The position numbers and the translations under genes are program-made. A stretch of 64,000 bases of DNA from Vibrio sp. BS-M-Sm-2 (GTDB taxonomy: Bacteria > Pseudomonadota > Gammaproteobacteria > Enterobacterales > Vibrionaceae), in contig NZ_CP167894.1 of assembly GCF_041504345.1 (NCBI RefSeq), positions 2,666,001-2,730,000 on the forward strand, written 5' to 3'. The number at the start of each line of letters is the position of its first letter. Within the stretch, counting starts at the first letter, position 1. Below are positions 1 to 8,470 of this stretch, piece by piece. The notes under the pieces were generated by a model. It searched no databases. It was not told the DNA's origin and was given only the letters and a program-made list of their open reading frames with translations.

Positions 1-1132
1 GATCAGTGAAAGCGGTACGATTGTAAACCTTCGTAAGAGGGTCAAGCAGCATACGCTGAGCCTGATCTTCCAAACGCTTACGGTAATCTTGGGTGACTTC
101 ATAGAGTGAATCTAACTGAGTTTTTCCGTAACTCATTCTCTCTATTAGAGCTTGTTCTTTTTGCTCTGCGTGGTTCAGTCTTTCCGAAAGAGAAGCGATT
201 TCACTGAGTAGCGGGTTAATTGACCGTTTTAAACTATCAATATCCTTGGCTTTCTCTACTGAATTCTGGCTCTTAGCGACAAGTTCATTTAACTCAGAGT
301 TAAGCCCTTGGCGGTGCTCAAAGTAGCTTTGGCTCTGGTCGGCATTTTGGTCTGCCGTTTTGATGCTGGAAGCTAGAGAGGAATTAAGCTGATCGATAAA
401 CTGTTCAGATTTCTTGCGCTCTAGGTTGGTGCCTTCAATAACCAGTTTGAGGATCTGAAGTGTCAGCTCAAGTAGGTTTTGTGTGGAAACCCCAAGTAGT
501 AGCTTAGCTCTAATATCAGTAAGCAAATCCCCCGATTCACCCTCAAAATCGAGTTCAGTAATCAGGTGTTGTAATTCGTTTGACAGGTCGGAAAGAAGTT
601 CCTGTTCCGGAGAATGCGTAGCATCGGCAAAATGAGTGCGTGAGTTGTTCGCCATAATCTTAATGGCACGCTCATAAATACCGAGTAGTTTCATGGCATG
701 GTCAACTTTCTGACTGCCATTGCATTCGGAGAAGCTAAGTAAGTTTCGTAGGTCGCGTTTTAGCTGTGCTGGAAGGCCAGTTATGCGTTGCAGCGTTTCC
801 CCACTGTGCTTAATGCTATCGTCCAGATATCCGTTCTGTTTATCCATAGCCAACGTTTTCTGCTTAAGCATCCTTTCTAATACTGCCAGCTTTGGGATCA
901 TCGAGCTAATGTCTTTTTGCTTTTCTAGCTCTTCCCTAAGGGCAATGAGGTTTTCATCTAAATGGCTGTTACTGCCAACACATGCATCACTCAAAGATGT
1001 GACGATACGCTTTAGAACTTTTTGTTCTCTAAGAAATTTGAACGAGGTGTCTCTTTGCGCCAAACGAACTTGCTCCAACTGAAATTTCAGCTGGTGGAGT
1101 TGCGCCTGAATGTCTTTTTCAAGAATGCCCAT
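1..1132 (-). CDS. GGDEF-domain protein (putative diguanylate cyclase), C-terminal end cut by window
   Basis: Reading the minus strand from the ATG at 1132 gives an uninterrupted frame of 377 codons to the window edge. It begins MGILEKDIQAQLHQLKFQLE. The first ~360 residues are hydrophilic, helical and rich in heptad-like Leu/Glu/Gln, with no signal peptide or membrane segment, so the protein should be cytosolic with a coiled-coil sensory or dimerisation region. The last visible residues, LDPLTKVYNRTAFTD, are the classic entry motif of a GGDEF domain (D-x-L-T-x-x-x-N-R). The GGDEF signature itself lies outside the window, so catalytic competence cannot be judged. If active it would make cyclic di-GMP from two GTP. 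It is followed on the same strand, across a 118-bp gap, by nothing else; its upstream neighbour is the TPR/degenerate-GGDEF gene in the same orientation, suggesting related signalling. Confidence 0.85.
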   Translation of the reverse strand, partial: MGILEKDIQAQLHQLKFQLEQVRLAQRDTSFKFLREQKVLKRIVTSLSDACVGSNSHLDENLIALREELEKQKDISSMIPKLAVLERMLKQKTLAMDKQNGYLDDSIKHSGETLQRITGLPAQLKRDLRNLLSFSECNGSQKVDHAMKLLGIYERAIKIMANNSRTHFADATHSPEQELLSDLSNELQHLITELDFEGESGDLLTDIRAKLLLGVSTQNLLELTLQILKLVIEGTNLERKKSEQFIDQLNSSLASSIKTADQNADQSQSYFEHRQGLNSELNELVAKSQNSVEKAKDIDSLKRSINPLLSEIASLSERLNHAEQKEQALIERMSYGKTQLDSLYEVTQDYRKRLEDQAQRMLLDPLTKVYNRTAFTD

Positions 1133-1250
1133 AGATGTATTAATTAGCGCCGCGTAGACCGATCTCGATCATTTTGATGAAATTCCGTTAAATCAATAAT
1201 AACAAAACTAAAAATAAGGTCACGACTTGCCGCTCTTAACCGCTCGCAAA

Positions 1251-3509
1251 TCAGTCATCTTTTAGCATTTTTTTGATGTTGTCCTCATTCTGGTACGATG
1301 ATTGTATTTTTATTAGCCCTTGATTAATCGCATGTTTACAGGCTTCTCTTATGTTACCCGTTGCAAGGCTCGCTGCGGGTGCATTATCGATAGCTTTTAG
1401 ATATACCCATTGGCTACTGCGCTCTTTGAGACTGATCTCACGGGCTAGGTTAGTCGACATTAATAACACATCGAGCAGCTCTTGATCGTTGATCGCGGTG
1501 TAAGCTCGTGGCAAGAATGGGTAGTCAGCGATGCCCATACGAATTGTTCGGTTGATATTACGTTTCGGTTCAAAGTCGGTAATCCACGATTGAATCTTTT
1601 TAAACATCGCCTCGGGTGATGAATCTCGGTCTGAGTTAGGTTCGATGTAAAGCAGGTTTGCGTCCGAGAAGTGATAGACACGAGCAGGGCCTTCAAGCTT
1701 CTCTTTCAAGAACTCTCCAAAAGCATCTTCTAACTCCAGACCCGCTTTATAGCCATTCTGCGTATACATGTTACGTAGGAAAGGTAAGTCAATCATCACG
1801 AAGCGCAGACGGTCATTCAATGGTTCATGAATGAGCTCGCCAAGTTGCCACTGTTCGAAGGTTTGGCTGGTTTGTTCTAGTGAGTTGGACAGCTTGGCAT
1901 TCAGCATTCTGAGATTGGGCAGCTTAGAGCGTGAGTGTGTAAACAGGTCTGTTCGCAGTGAGTCGACTTCTTTAGCCAAGGTTTGAATGAGGTAGCCACG
2001 GCGTAGCACAAAGAAGAATAAGATAATGCTGAACAAAAATAGGGCGAACGATATTTTTTGGAACTTACGATGTTCCAGCTTGTACTTTTCTAGTTCTTGG
2101 GCTTGTCCTGCATAGTGAAGAGTTTGCTCAGCGAACTCTTTCTGTTGGCGGAAAGCATCTTCACCAACGCGGTTCAGCTTTTGTTGTTCTAAAGAAACCA
2201 AACTGTTGTATTGCTTAAGGTTCTCTAAAGCCTGTTGCGATTTTCCTGCTTGCTCATAGCCTAAAGAGAGTAAGTAGTACGAACGCTGCGAAAGGCGCAT
2301 GTTCTCAACCTGACGCGAGATCTCCAGTGCGCGAGTGGCATGTTTGATCACATCCTCACTCTGCTGAAGGTGATAAGCGAGCCCGGCAGAGAGCAATGCA
2401 GCACGACCTTCTAGCTTGGGAATATCCGTATATTCAAGCAGTTCAAGGGCGCGTGTTAGGTATTGTTCTGCCAATGGGTAGTTGTAAAGACGCAGATAGG
2501 TTGCCGATAAACTTAGGCGAATATCAATGACTTGATGGATATCTCGGTCAGTACTCTCGTGATCAAGAACGTTGAAGAAGTGCACAAGGGCAAGGTTGTA
2601 TTTTCCTTGATAGAAATACACGTCACCCATTTTCTTGAGCACTTGCGCTAAGACAGGAGAGTTTTCAAAGTTATCATAAAAATCAGCAGCTTGAGAAAGG
2701 TGCTCTAGTGCTTTATCTAGTACTTGTCGCTCAAAGAAAAGCTGTGCCAAGAGGCGGTTTACTTTAGCCAAACGAGAGCTCAAGTTGCCTTCTACCGACT
2801 TCCAATAGCCATACAACAACTCAGATAGCGCGTGATTGTACTCTTTATGGTTCAGGTAAAACTCACCGACCGAGATGTGGTAATCGATGGTCACTTTTTC
2901 AGAGTAACGTTGGTCGAGATAGGTCTTCGCTTCTTGGTAGTACTTTTCCGCTTCATCGATCTTGTTATCGTAAGAGGCGATATCGGCTTTCAGCATGATC
3001 AAGCGGTAGGTGATGCCTTCCGTCAGACGTAAGGTTTTATTCACCGATTCTAGGTTTGTTTCAATATTGGCGAGATCTGCCTTTGCTTTGGCGGATTTTC
3101 TGTCACTTAGCCAAAGTAAGCGTACTTTTAGGATCTCGAGATCCAGTTTGAGGTACTCAAGCTTATAGGTTTTCGCGAGCTCAGAGGCTTTGTCGATGTG
3201 CTGAATCGCAATACGAATGTTACCAAGGTTGTACTCGGCTTTCGCTAAGATCTTGTAGGCATCGATGCTGCTGTTTGGCGTTCGAATCGAAGAGTCTGTC
3301 TCTTCGCGAGAAATCGCCGAAGGGCTTTTCTCGCGTTGATCAGAAAGGACACGAAGCGTTAGGTAGCTGTTGGTCATTTGTTTTGCTTGGCTCGGCTCGA
3401 TCTCAACCAGGTTATTGGCTTCATTGAGCAGCGCCGATGAATAGACCGACGCATTAACCGATGTGCTTAAGCTTAAAATAAATAGGCTAACGACGTATAA
3501 CCAACGCAT
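1251..3509 (-). CDS. TPR-repeat membrane protein with degenerate GGDEF domain
   Basis: The 752-residue product starts with a signal-like segment (MRWLYVVSLFILSLSTSVNA), followed by helical repeats with TPR character over about residues 65-430 and a coiled coil. One membrane segment lies at about 484-503, ahead of a cytoplasmic C-terminal domain of about 240 residues. That domain starts like a GGDEF fold (SKLPNLRML, compare DxLTGLPNRR), and a hydrophobic strand-like stretch, RLRFVMIDLP, follows. Where the GG[D/E]EF signature should be it has YHFSDANLLYIEP (around 612-624), so cyclase activity is unlikely; a sensory or GTP/c-di-GMP-binding regulatory role is an inference. The N-terminal repeats would be periplasmic. 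The gene is co-oriented with, and directly upstream of, the cytosolic GGDEF gene. ATG at 3509 is preceded by an AGGG-like ribosome site. Exact function unknown. Confidence 0.8.
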   Translation of the reverse strand: MRWLYVVSLFILSLSTSVNASVYSSALLNEANNLVEIEPSQAKQMTNSYLTLRVLSDQREKSPSAISREETDSSIRTPNSSIDAYKILAKAEYNLGNIRIAIQHIDKASELAKTYKLEYLKLDLEILKVRLLWLSDRKSAKAKADLANIETNLESVNKTLRLTEGITYRLIMLKADIASYDNKIDEAEKYYQEAKTYLDQRYSEKVTIDYHISVGEFYLNHKEYNHALSELLYGYWKSVEGNLSSRLAKVNRLLAQLFFERQVLDKALEHLSQAADFYDNFENSPVLAQVLKKMGDVYFYQGKYNLALVHFFNVLDHESTDRDIHQVIDIRLSLSATYLRLYNYPLAEQYLTRALELLEYTDIPKLEGRAALLSAGLAYHLQQSEDVIKHATRALEISRQVENMRLSQRSYYLLSLGYEQAGKSQQALENLKQYNSLVSLEQQKLNRVGEDAFRQQKEFAEQTLHYAGQAQELEKYKLEHRKFQKISFALFLFSIILFFFVLRRGYLIQTLAKEVDSLRTDLFTHSRSKLPNLRMLNAKLSNSLEQTSQTFEQWQLGELIHEPLNDRLRFVMIDLPFLRNMYTQNGYKAGLELEDAFGEFLKEKLEGPARVYHFSDANLLYIEPNSDRDSSPEAMFKKIQSWITDFEPKRNINRTIRMGIADYPFLPRAYTAINDQELLDVLLMSTNLAREISLKERSSQWVYLKAIDNAPAASLATGNIREACKHAINQGLIKIQSSYQNEDNIKKMLKDD

Positions 3510-3561
3510 TTCAATGTCCCTTTAAAGATGAGGTAGTTCCAATAAGTGTGTCTTGAGCCTA

Positions 3562-4407
3562 TTATTGGCGAGCCATACGCTTGTTGTGGCTTGGTCTATC
3601 TTGCTCTGTTGAACGGTATGGGTTGATATCCAGACCACCACGACGCGTGTAACGTGCGAATACGGTGAGCTTCGATGGGCCACAGTATTTCATGATGTCA
3701 GTGAAGATACGTTCAACACATTGTTCGTGGAATTCGTTGTGCTCACGGAAAGAAACTAAATAGCGTAGCAGAGCTTCACGGTCAATTTGCTTACCTGAAT
3801 ATGCGATCTCAACGCTGCCCCAGTCCGGTTGGTTGGTGATTAAGCAGTTCGACTTCAATAGGTGGCTGTGCAGTGTTTCTTCCACTTCTTGTTCGCCAGC
3901 AGCGCCTTCAAGCAGTGATGCTTCAAAATCGTAGCTGGTGATTTGGATGTCTTGGTTATCGATACAGTCACCTTCCATCGTTACGATAGGTTGGTTGGTG
4001 TAGTCGGTTACTGAGTTTATATTCACAATGACGGTTTCGCCTGCACATGCTGACAAATCTTGGGTTAGTCGCTCAGTTACTTGTTCCCAGTTTTCGAATT
4101 GAGTCTGGTTGTAGCTGTTTAGGTACAGCTTGAAAGATTTTGATTCAATTAAGTTTGGACTCGTTGCTGGGATGAAAACTTCACCCACGGCCACTTGTGG
4201 TAGGCCATTAGTATTTAGCCACGAAAGTTCGTACATCGTCCAAATATCATGACCAACAAAAGGCAGTTCACCGTTTAGCGCAAGATCATCACGATTCAGG
4301 CTACGAGGTACTGGTTGCAATAAACTTGCATCGTATTGGTTAGAGTACTCAGTTTTTTGGCCTAGGGTTAAACCCGCTAGCTCTTTTGCGTCAGAATATT
4401 TGCTCAT
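3562..4407 (-). CDS. queF: NADPH-dependent 7-cyano-7-deazaguanine reductase (long form)
   Basis: QueF reduces the nitrile of preQ0 to the amine preQ1 with two NADPH, a late step in making queuosine for tRNA anticodons. At 281 residues it is the long, duplicated T-fold type. The family motif [19 protein letters not shown] is at about residues 87-105. The nucleophilic cysteine is Cys188 ([14 protein letters not shown]) with the general acid Asp195, and a conserved [14 protein letters not shown] stretch follows. The gene is divergent from syd across 131 bp, so the two promoters share that gap. The start is ATG at 4407 ([10 protein letters not shown]). No riboswitch-like structure was recognised upstream. 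Confidence 0.97.
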   Translation of the reverse strand: MSKYSDAKELAGLTLGQKTEYSNQYDASLLQPVPRSLNRDDLALNGELPFVGHDIWTMYELSWLNTNGLPQVAVGEVFIPATSPNLIESKSFKLYLNSYNQTQFENWEQVTERLTQDLSACAGETVIVNINSVTDYTNQPIVTMEGDCIDNQDIQITSYDFEASLLEGAAGEQEVEETLHSHLLKSNCLITNQPDWGSVEIAYSGKQIDREALLRYLVSFREHNEFHEQCVERIFTDIMKYCGPSKLTVFARYTRRGGLDINPYRSTEQDRPSHNKRMARQ

Positions 4408-4538
4408 ACTTTCGTTTCAAATTCGATTAGAATGGGGTCGATTTTACTGAATCCCCATTACCCTGTCATTAAGTCATCGCTTAATCGGCGCGGAAAGGGC
4501 TCGGATTCTATTTATTATTTTGTGTTTAGGAGATTTTC

Positions 4539-5084
4539 ATGACTCAACGTGCTCAAGACGCACTACTTTCTTTTAGTCAGCGATACGTTGACGCGTGGCA
4601 GCAGCAACACCAAAGCTTACCTCGTAATGAGGAGTTGGTGGACGTGGTATCGCCATGTGTAGAAGAAAAGAGCGGCGATGCCGTGTTATGGAAACACTAT
4701 CCACGTGAGCAATTCGCGGATTTCACTAATGTTGAAACCGGTATTGAGCTGACCTTGCATGAAGACATCAAGACTTTCTACGGCGCACAATTCAGCGCAG
4801 ATATGAACGCGACTTTTGATGGTAACGAACTGACTCTGTTACAGATTTGGAGTGATGAAGACTTCGAATGTCTACAAGAAAACATTTTGGGTCATCTAGT
4901 GACTCAGCGTCGTCTAAAGCTAAAACCAACGGTTTTCATTGCCGCGACCGATGCAGAGCTAGACGTTATCTCTATCTGTAACCTAACGGGTAACGTGATT
5001 TTGGAGCGCTTAGGCACCAAAAACCGTGATGTATTAGCCGAGACATTGGCCGAATTTTTAGAAAAGCTACAACCAGCGGTATAA
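4539..5084 (+). CDS. syd: SecY-interacting protein Syd
   Basis: The 181-residue soluble protein matches the Syd family, a cytosolic protein that associates with SecY at the membrane and is thought to monitor translocon assembly. Recognisable family stretches are [10 protein letters not shown] (residues ~46-55), [10 protein letters not shown] in the middle, and [22 protein letters not shown] towards the C-terminal half. There is no signal peptide or membrane segment. The start codon at 4539 has a TAGGAGATT ribosome site at good spacing. Its stop is only 4 bases before the next ORF, so the zinc-ribbon gene is probably co-transcribed and translationally close-coupled. Confidence 0.95.
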   Translation: MTQRAQDALLSFSQRYVDAWQQQHQSLPRNEELVDVVSPCVEEKSGDAVLWKHYPREQFADFTNVETGIELTLHEDIKTFYGAQFSADMNATFDGNELTLLQIWSDEDFECLQENILGHLVTQRRLKLKPTVFIAATDAELDVISICNLTGNVILERLGTKNRDVLAETLAEFLEKLQPAV

Positions 5085-5088
5085 ATAG

Positions 5089-5865
5089 ATGTACGTACTA
5101 GAACTTCAATTTGAGTGTTTTGATAACACAACGGTAAGCGCTGTCGACAAGGCTGTTAATGGCTTAATGGATGCACTTCGTTATAACGGGCAAGTGTTGG
5201 GTCGTGAGTTTCCTATCGTGATGGGCGACGGCGAATTTTATGTTCGCGTTGTCTGCCCAGAGCAAGACAGCTTACACCCGCGTAACCACTCTGATTTTGT
5301 AAAAGTGTGTTTTGAACGCTTGTCTAACGCGAGCCTGCTTGCGCCTAAAATGCGTTTACTGGGGCGAGATCTTAACTCAGAAGAAGTAGCTGAAGACGAA
5401 GCACCAAGCTGGCAAGTACTGTATACAACGTTTGTTCATACCTGTTCACCGCTGCGCAGTGGCGATAGTTTGCTGCCTATCCCTCTGTATCGCAACCCAC
5501 CTACATTTAATGGCGACCATAAAGCTGTGCTGAAATGGCAGACAGAATGGCAAGCCTGTGATGAAGTCCAAATGGGTGGGGGCTGTCGTGCTGAACACGC
5601 AACTCTGACGGAGATCAGTGATACCAAAAGCGTGTTGTTCAAACGCGGTTGGGGCCTAAGAGGGCGCATTGAATATCTCACCAAGATCCCGACTTATTAC
5701 TACTTGTACCGCGTGGGTGGCATCAGCTTAAAAGCTGAAAAAGAGCGTAAATGTCCGCAATGTGGTGGCGAATGGCTGCTAGATGCGCCGATCCACGATA
5801 TTTTCTATTTCAAGTGTGATGACTGCCGTCTGGTATCAAACATCTCTTGGGATCACCTTAAGTAA
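5089..5865 (+). CDS. DUF2310 zinc-ribbon-containing protein
   Basis: The 258-residue product belongs to the Zn-ribbon proteins often annotated as possibly nucleic-acid-binding. The C-terminus carries a four-cysteine zinc site, Cys222-Pro-Gln-Cys225 and Cys243-Asp-Asp-Cys246, with about 17 residues between the knuckles. The preceding 215 residues form a mixed alpha/beta region containing several further cysteines (for example 10, 56, 74, 119, 157 and 166). No catalytic motif was recognised. The start lies 4 bases after the syd stop and no strong separate ribosome site is seen, so translational coupling is likely. The function is unknown; the neighbours syd and queF do not define it. A hairpin at 5893-5922 probably ends the transcript. 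Confidence 0.85.
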   Translation: MYVLELQFECFDNTTVSAVDKAVNGLMDALRYNGQVLGREFPIVMGDGEFYVRVVCPEQDSLHPRNHSDFVKVCFERLSNASLLAPKMRLLGRDLNSEEVAEDEAPSWQVLYTTFVHTCSPLRSGDSLLPIPLYRNPPTFNGDHKAVLKWQTEWQACDEVQMGGGCRAEHATLTEISDTKSVLFKRGWGLRGRIEYLTKIPTYYYLYRVGGISLKAEKERKCPQCGGEWLLDAPIHDIFYFKCDDCRLVSNISWDHLK

Positions 5866-5892
5866 TCCATAAAGCTTAATTATCGATTCAAT

Positions 5893-5922
5893 GTATCGAA
5901 GTGTTAATCAATACTTCGATAC
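5893..5922 (+). terminator. Hairpin downstream of the syd-DUF2310 unit
   Basis: The arms GTATCGAAGT and ACTTCGATAC form a perfect 10-bp stem around a 10-base loop, followed by TTATTCCTTTG. The run of T is interrupted, so termination is likely but not certain. It lies 28 bases past the DUF2310 stop. Confidence 0.6.
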
Positions 5923-6262
5923 TTATTCCTTTGTTTTCTCCCTGTTAGCTTCTCGTCTGTTTCTCTTTCTTTGCCCTCAATATTGAGCATTAATCAAGTA
6001 TTGGGCTTGCCAATATTGTTGAACCTATTTCGCCCTTAAATGCGCTCATTTTGTGCTGTCTATCTCTCTCTGTAGTCCTCAAGTATTCACCAAAATAATT
6101 CCACACCCATCAACTTTTGATCATTTCAATAGTTAACTGGATCACAGTAATCAATCAGTTCTCTTTCAATTTATATTCTGCTCAATATAAATGGGATCGA
6201 TCCCATGGGAATGTTCCCATTTGTAAATAATAACCTGATTCTAGATCTGAAAGGAATGGACG
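5923..6262 (+). promoter_or_regulatory. Control region of the LamB-type porin
   Basis: This 340-bp stretch has no gene. Its left two thirds are AT-rich without clear structure. A CRP-like site, AGTTA-N6-TCACA, is at 6131-6146. A candidate -10 element TATAAA is at 6186-6191 with only a weak -35 about 17 bases upstream (CTTTCA). The CRP-like site is centred about 60 bases before the predicted start of transcription, a class I position. Two TreR-type operators follow directly after the -10 (see 6191-6220). A good AAGGA ribosome site precedes the porin ATG. The promoter elements are predictions from consensus only. Confidence 0.5.
6191..6220. promoter_or_regulatory. Two overlapping TreR-type operators
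   Basis: ATGGGATCGATCCCAT (6191-6206) is a perfect 16-bp palindrome. ATGGGAATGTTCCCAT (6205-6220) overlaps it by two bases, so the centres are 14 bp apart on nearly one helix turn and a half. The second is identical over its 14-bp core TGGGAATGTTCCCA to the operator upstream of treB at 12523-12536. It matches the known TreR/LacI-type operator form GGGAA-NN-TTCCC. Their position just after the putative -10 fits repression of the porin by TreR. Confidence 0.8.
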
Positions 6263-7468
6263 ATGAAACTGTTACCTATTGCTGCTGCACTCTCTACTGC
6301 TTTACTTGCACCTAATTTATACGCTGATGAAACCACACCATTAGAGTTCAATGGCTACATGCGCGGAGGCGTTGGCCTGAGTAATGAAGGTGGCTCAAAC
6401 AGCAAGTGGGAGGTGAGTAAAGTTGGGCGACTCGGCAACGAGAATGACCTGTATGGCGAGTTTGGCTTTAAGAAAGAGGTGTATGCTGAGGACGACGTTT
6501 CATTTGTAGTTGATTCCATGTTGTCGTACTGGCAAGGCCAAGATGAGAACGCGGCGGATAAAAGCGTTGATGTAGTTCAGCTCAATGTTCAAGCGGTAGG
6601 GCTTTTTGAAGACAAGGACATTGGTATTTGGGCTGGTGAGCGCTACTACCAACGTCATGATGTACACATCGTTGATAACTACTACTGGGATGTGAGCGGT
6701 ATTGGTGCAGGTGTTGAACACATCAATATGGGCCCAGGTAAATTATCGGTGGCTTTGATTCAAGATACAGTGACAGGCGATGTGTTTGATGGCAAAGAAA
6801 CCACAGCCATGATTGCTGATATACGTTATGCGGGTATTCCATTGTGGAACAATGCGGATCTTGAGGTTGGTATTGATATGAACTTCGCCAATGAAAAGCA
6901 AGGTCAAACGGTCGATGCGGATGACAGCGTAATGCTAACGGCAAGCTTGAATCAAAATCTTTCAGGTGGCTTCAACAAAACTATTCTACAGGTTGCTAAC
7001 TCTGGTTATGCCGAGCAGATGACGACTTTTGGGACAGGTAAAGGCATCGTTCGTGATGCCAACAACAATGACGCCGATGGCTTCCGATTGATTAACTGGG
7101 GCGTGCTTGCGATCGGTGAGAACATCGAGTTTGGCCACACTGTCCGTTATGCTGCTTCAACCGGTGTTGGCGCCAATAATAGTGATGATGACTCTTTCAG
7201 TGCGGTAATTCGTCCGCTTTATAAGTGGGACAAGCGCATGCGTACCATTCTTGAAATTGGTGGCTTTGTTGAAACTATCGATAACAAAGATGGTGCGGGT
7301 GGTAAATTTACAATCGCTCAAGCTTGGGTTCCACAAGTGGGTTTCTGGTCTCGTCCCGAGTTCCGTATCTTTGCCACTTACCTAAATGATGCTGAAAATG
7401 ACAATGCTTTCGGTGAAGGTAAGAACAGTGAAATGAGTGTCGGTATGCAAGTGGAAGCTTGGTGGTAA
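6263..7468 (+). CDS. LamB/maltoporin-family outer-membrane sugar porin
   Basis: This is a 401-residue protein with a signal peptide (cut near LYA-DET, residue ~21) and the LamB family start of the barrel, EFNGYMRGGVGLS. Further family marks are RLGNENDLYGEFGF (~58-71) and the WAGERYYQRHDVHIVDNYYW stretch, which in LamB forms part of the channel with aromatic residues. It ends in the aromatic pair WW, typical of outer-membrane barrels. The mature protein lacks cysteine. It should be an 18-strand trimeric channel in the outer membrane for di- or oligosaccharides. Because TreR-type operators lie in its promoter, trehalose uptake is the favoured role; this is inference, since maltodextrin porins have the same fold. 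The start has an AAGGA ribosome site. Confidence 0.88.
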   Translation: MKLLPIAAALSTALLAPNLYADETTPLEFNGYMRGGVGLSNEGGSNSKWEVSKVGRLGNENDLYGEFGFKKEVYAEDDVSFVVDSMLSYWQGQDENAADKSVDVVQLNVQAVGLFEDKDIGIWAGERYYQRHDVHIVDNYYWDVSGIGAGVEHINMGPGKLSVALIQDTVTGDVFDGKETTAMIADIRYAGIPLWNNADLEVGIDMNFANEKQGQTVDADDSVMLTASLNQNLSGGFNKTILQVANSGYAEQMTTFGTGKGIVRDANNNDADGFRLINWGVLAIGENIEFGHTVRYAASTGVGANNSDDDSFSAVIRPLYKWDKRMRTILEIGGFVETIDNKDGAGGKFTIAQAWVPQVGFWSRPEFRIFATYLNDAENDNAFGEGKNSEMSVGMQVEAWW

Positions 7469-7514
7469 GCCGAGCCTTTCTAACGAAATTCGGTACATAA
7501 AAACTGCCGTAAAT

Positions 7515-7543
7515 AAAAAAGGGGCTGACGTTATGTCAGCCCC
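7515..7543 (-). terminator. Terminator of metNIQ
   Basis: GGGGCTGAC (7521-7529), a 5-base loop and GTCAGCCCC (7535-7543) form a 9-bp GC-rich stem. On the minus strand it is followed by six U residues (7520-7515), so it is an intrinsic terminator for the metQ transcript. On the plus strand no U tract follows, but the hairpin may still stop reading from the porin side. Confidence 0.85.
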
Positions 7544-7579
7544 TTCGGGTATCTATACGATGCTGAAAAGTTTAGGTGA

Positions 7580-8389
7580 TTACCAACCTTTAACTACGCC
7601 ACCTTGGAAGATATCAGAAGCTGCGTTGTACACTTCTTCAGTTTGGTAAGCTTTAACGAAGTTCTGTACGTTTTCAGCGTTTAGGTTGTCTTCACGAGAA
7701 ACGATTAGGTTTACGTAAGGAGAATCTTTGTCTTCAACGAATACGCCATCTTTTTGTGGAGTCAGGTTGATAGAGCTTGCGTAAGTTGTGTTGATGATAG
7801 AAAGCGCTACATCATCAAGAGAACGTGGCAGTTGTGCTGCGTCTAGTTCAACAATCGTTAGGTTTTTAGGGTTCTTAACGATGTCACGAACTGTTGCTAG
7901 AAGACCAGCACCTTCACGAAGCTCAAGAAGACCTTGTTGCTCAAGAAGCAGTAGAGAACGACCTAGGTTTGTTGGATCGTTTGGTACCGCAATACGAGCA
8001 CCGTCTTGGATTTCGTCGACAGATTTCACTTCTTTAGAGTAACCAGCGATAGGGTAAACAAACGTGTTACCAGCGATAGTCAGTTTGTAACCACGGTCAG
8101 CCACTTGCTGATCTAGGTACGGTGCGTGTTGGAATGCATTGATGTCGATAGAGCCATCATCCAGTGCCGCGTTTGGCGTTACGTAATCCGTAAAAGTAAC
8201 CAGTTCAACGTCTAGGCCGTACTGCTCTTTTGCTACTTTCGCTGCAACTTCAGCAACCTGCGCTTCAGCACCTGCCATTACGCCAACTTTTACTTTAGAA
8301 GTATCAACTTCTTTATCACCACAACCTGCTAGTACTAGCGCTGATGCCGCTGCTGCGATAGTAAGTAAACCTTTAAGGCTAAATTTCAT
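7580..8389 (-). CDS. metQ: Methionine ABC transporter substrate-binding lipoprotein MetQ
   Basis: The 269-residue product has a lipoprotein signal with lipobox LVLAGC (Cys23), so it should be anchored in the inner membrane facing the periplasm. The NlpA/MetQ family is clear from VKVGVMAGAEAQV, the FTDYVTPNAALDDGSIDINAFQH stretch with the QHAPYLDQ motif, and AVPNDPTNLGRSLLLLEQQGL. It binds methionine and hands it to the MetI permease and MetN ATPase. It is the third gene of metNIQ. An AGGAGATT ribosome site precedes the ATG at 8389. Confidence 0.97.
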   Translation of the reverse strand: MKFSLKGLLTIAAAASALVLAGCGDKEVDTSKVKVGVMAGAEAQVAEVAAKVAKEQYGLDVELVTFTDYVTPNAALDDGSIDINAFQHAPYLDQQVADRGYKLTIAGNTFVYPIAGYSKEVKSVDEIQDGARIAVPNDPTNLGRSLLLLEQQGLLELREGAGLLATVRDIVKNPKNLTIVELDAAQLPRSLDDVALSIINTTYASSINLTPQKDGVFVEDKDSPYVNLIVSREDNLNAENVQNFVKAYQTEEVYNAASDIFQGGVVKGW

Positions 8390-8470
8390 AATAATCTCCT
8401 TTTAATAAATCTATTTAATTTGGTTCAGACGACTCTTGTCTTAGAGAGTTTGCGTTTTAGCGCTGAGTCT

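Noticed and set aside
720..1082. 120-codon plus-strand frame opposite the GGDEF gene
   Set aside because: It is cysteine- and serine-rich low-quality sequence antisense to a well-supported coding frame, with no ribosome site.
7437..7649. 70-codon plus-strand frame across the porin end and metQ end
   Set aside because: It runs through the metNIQ terminator and antisense into metQ. It is not a gene.
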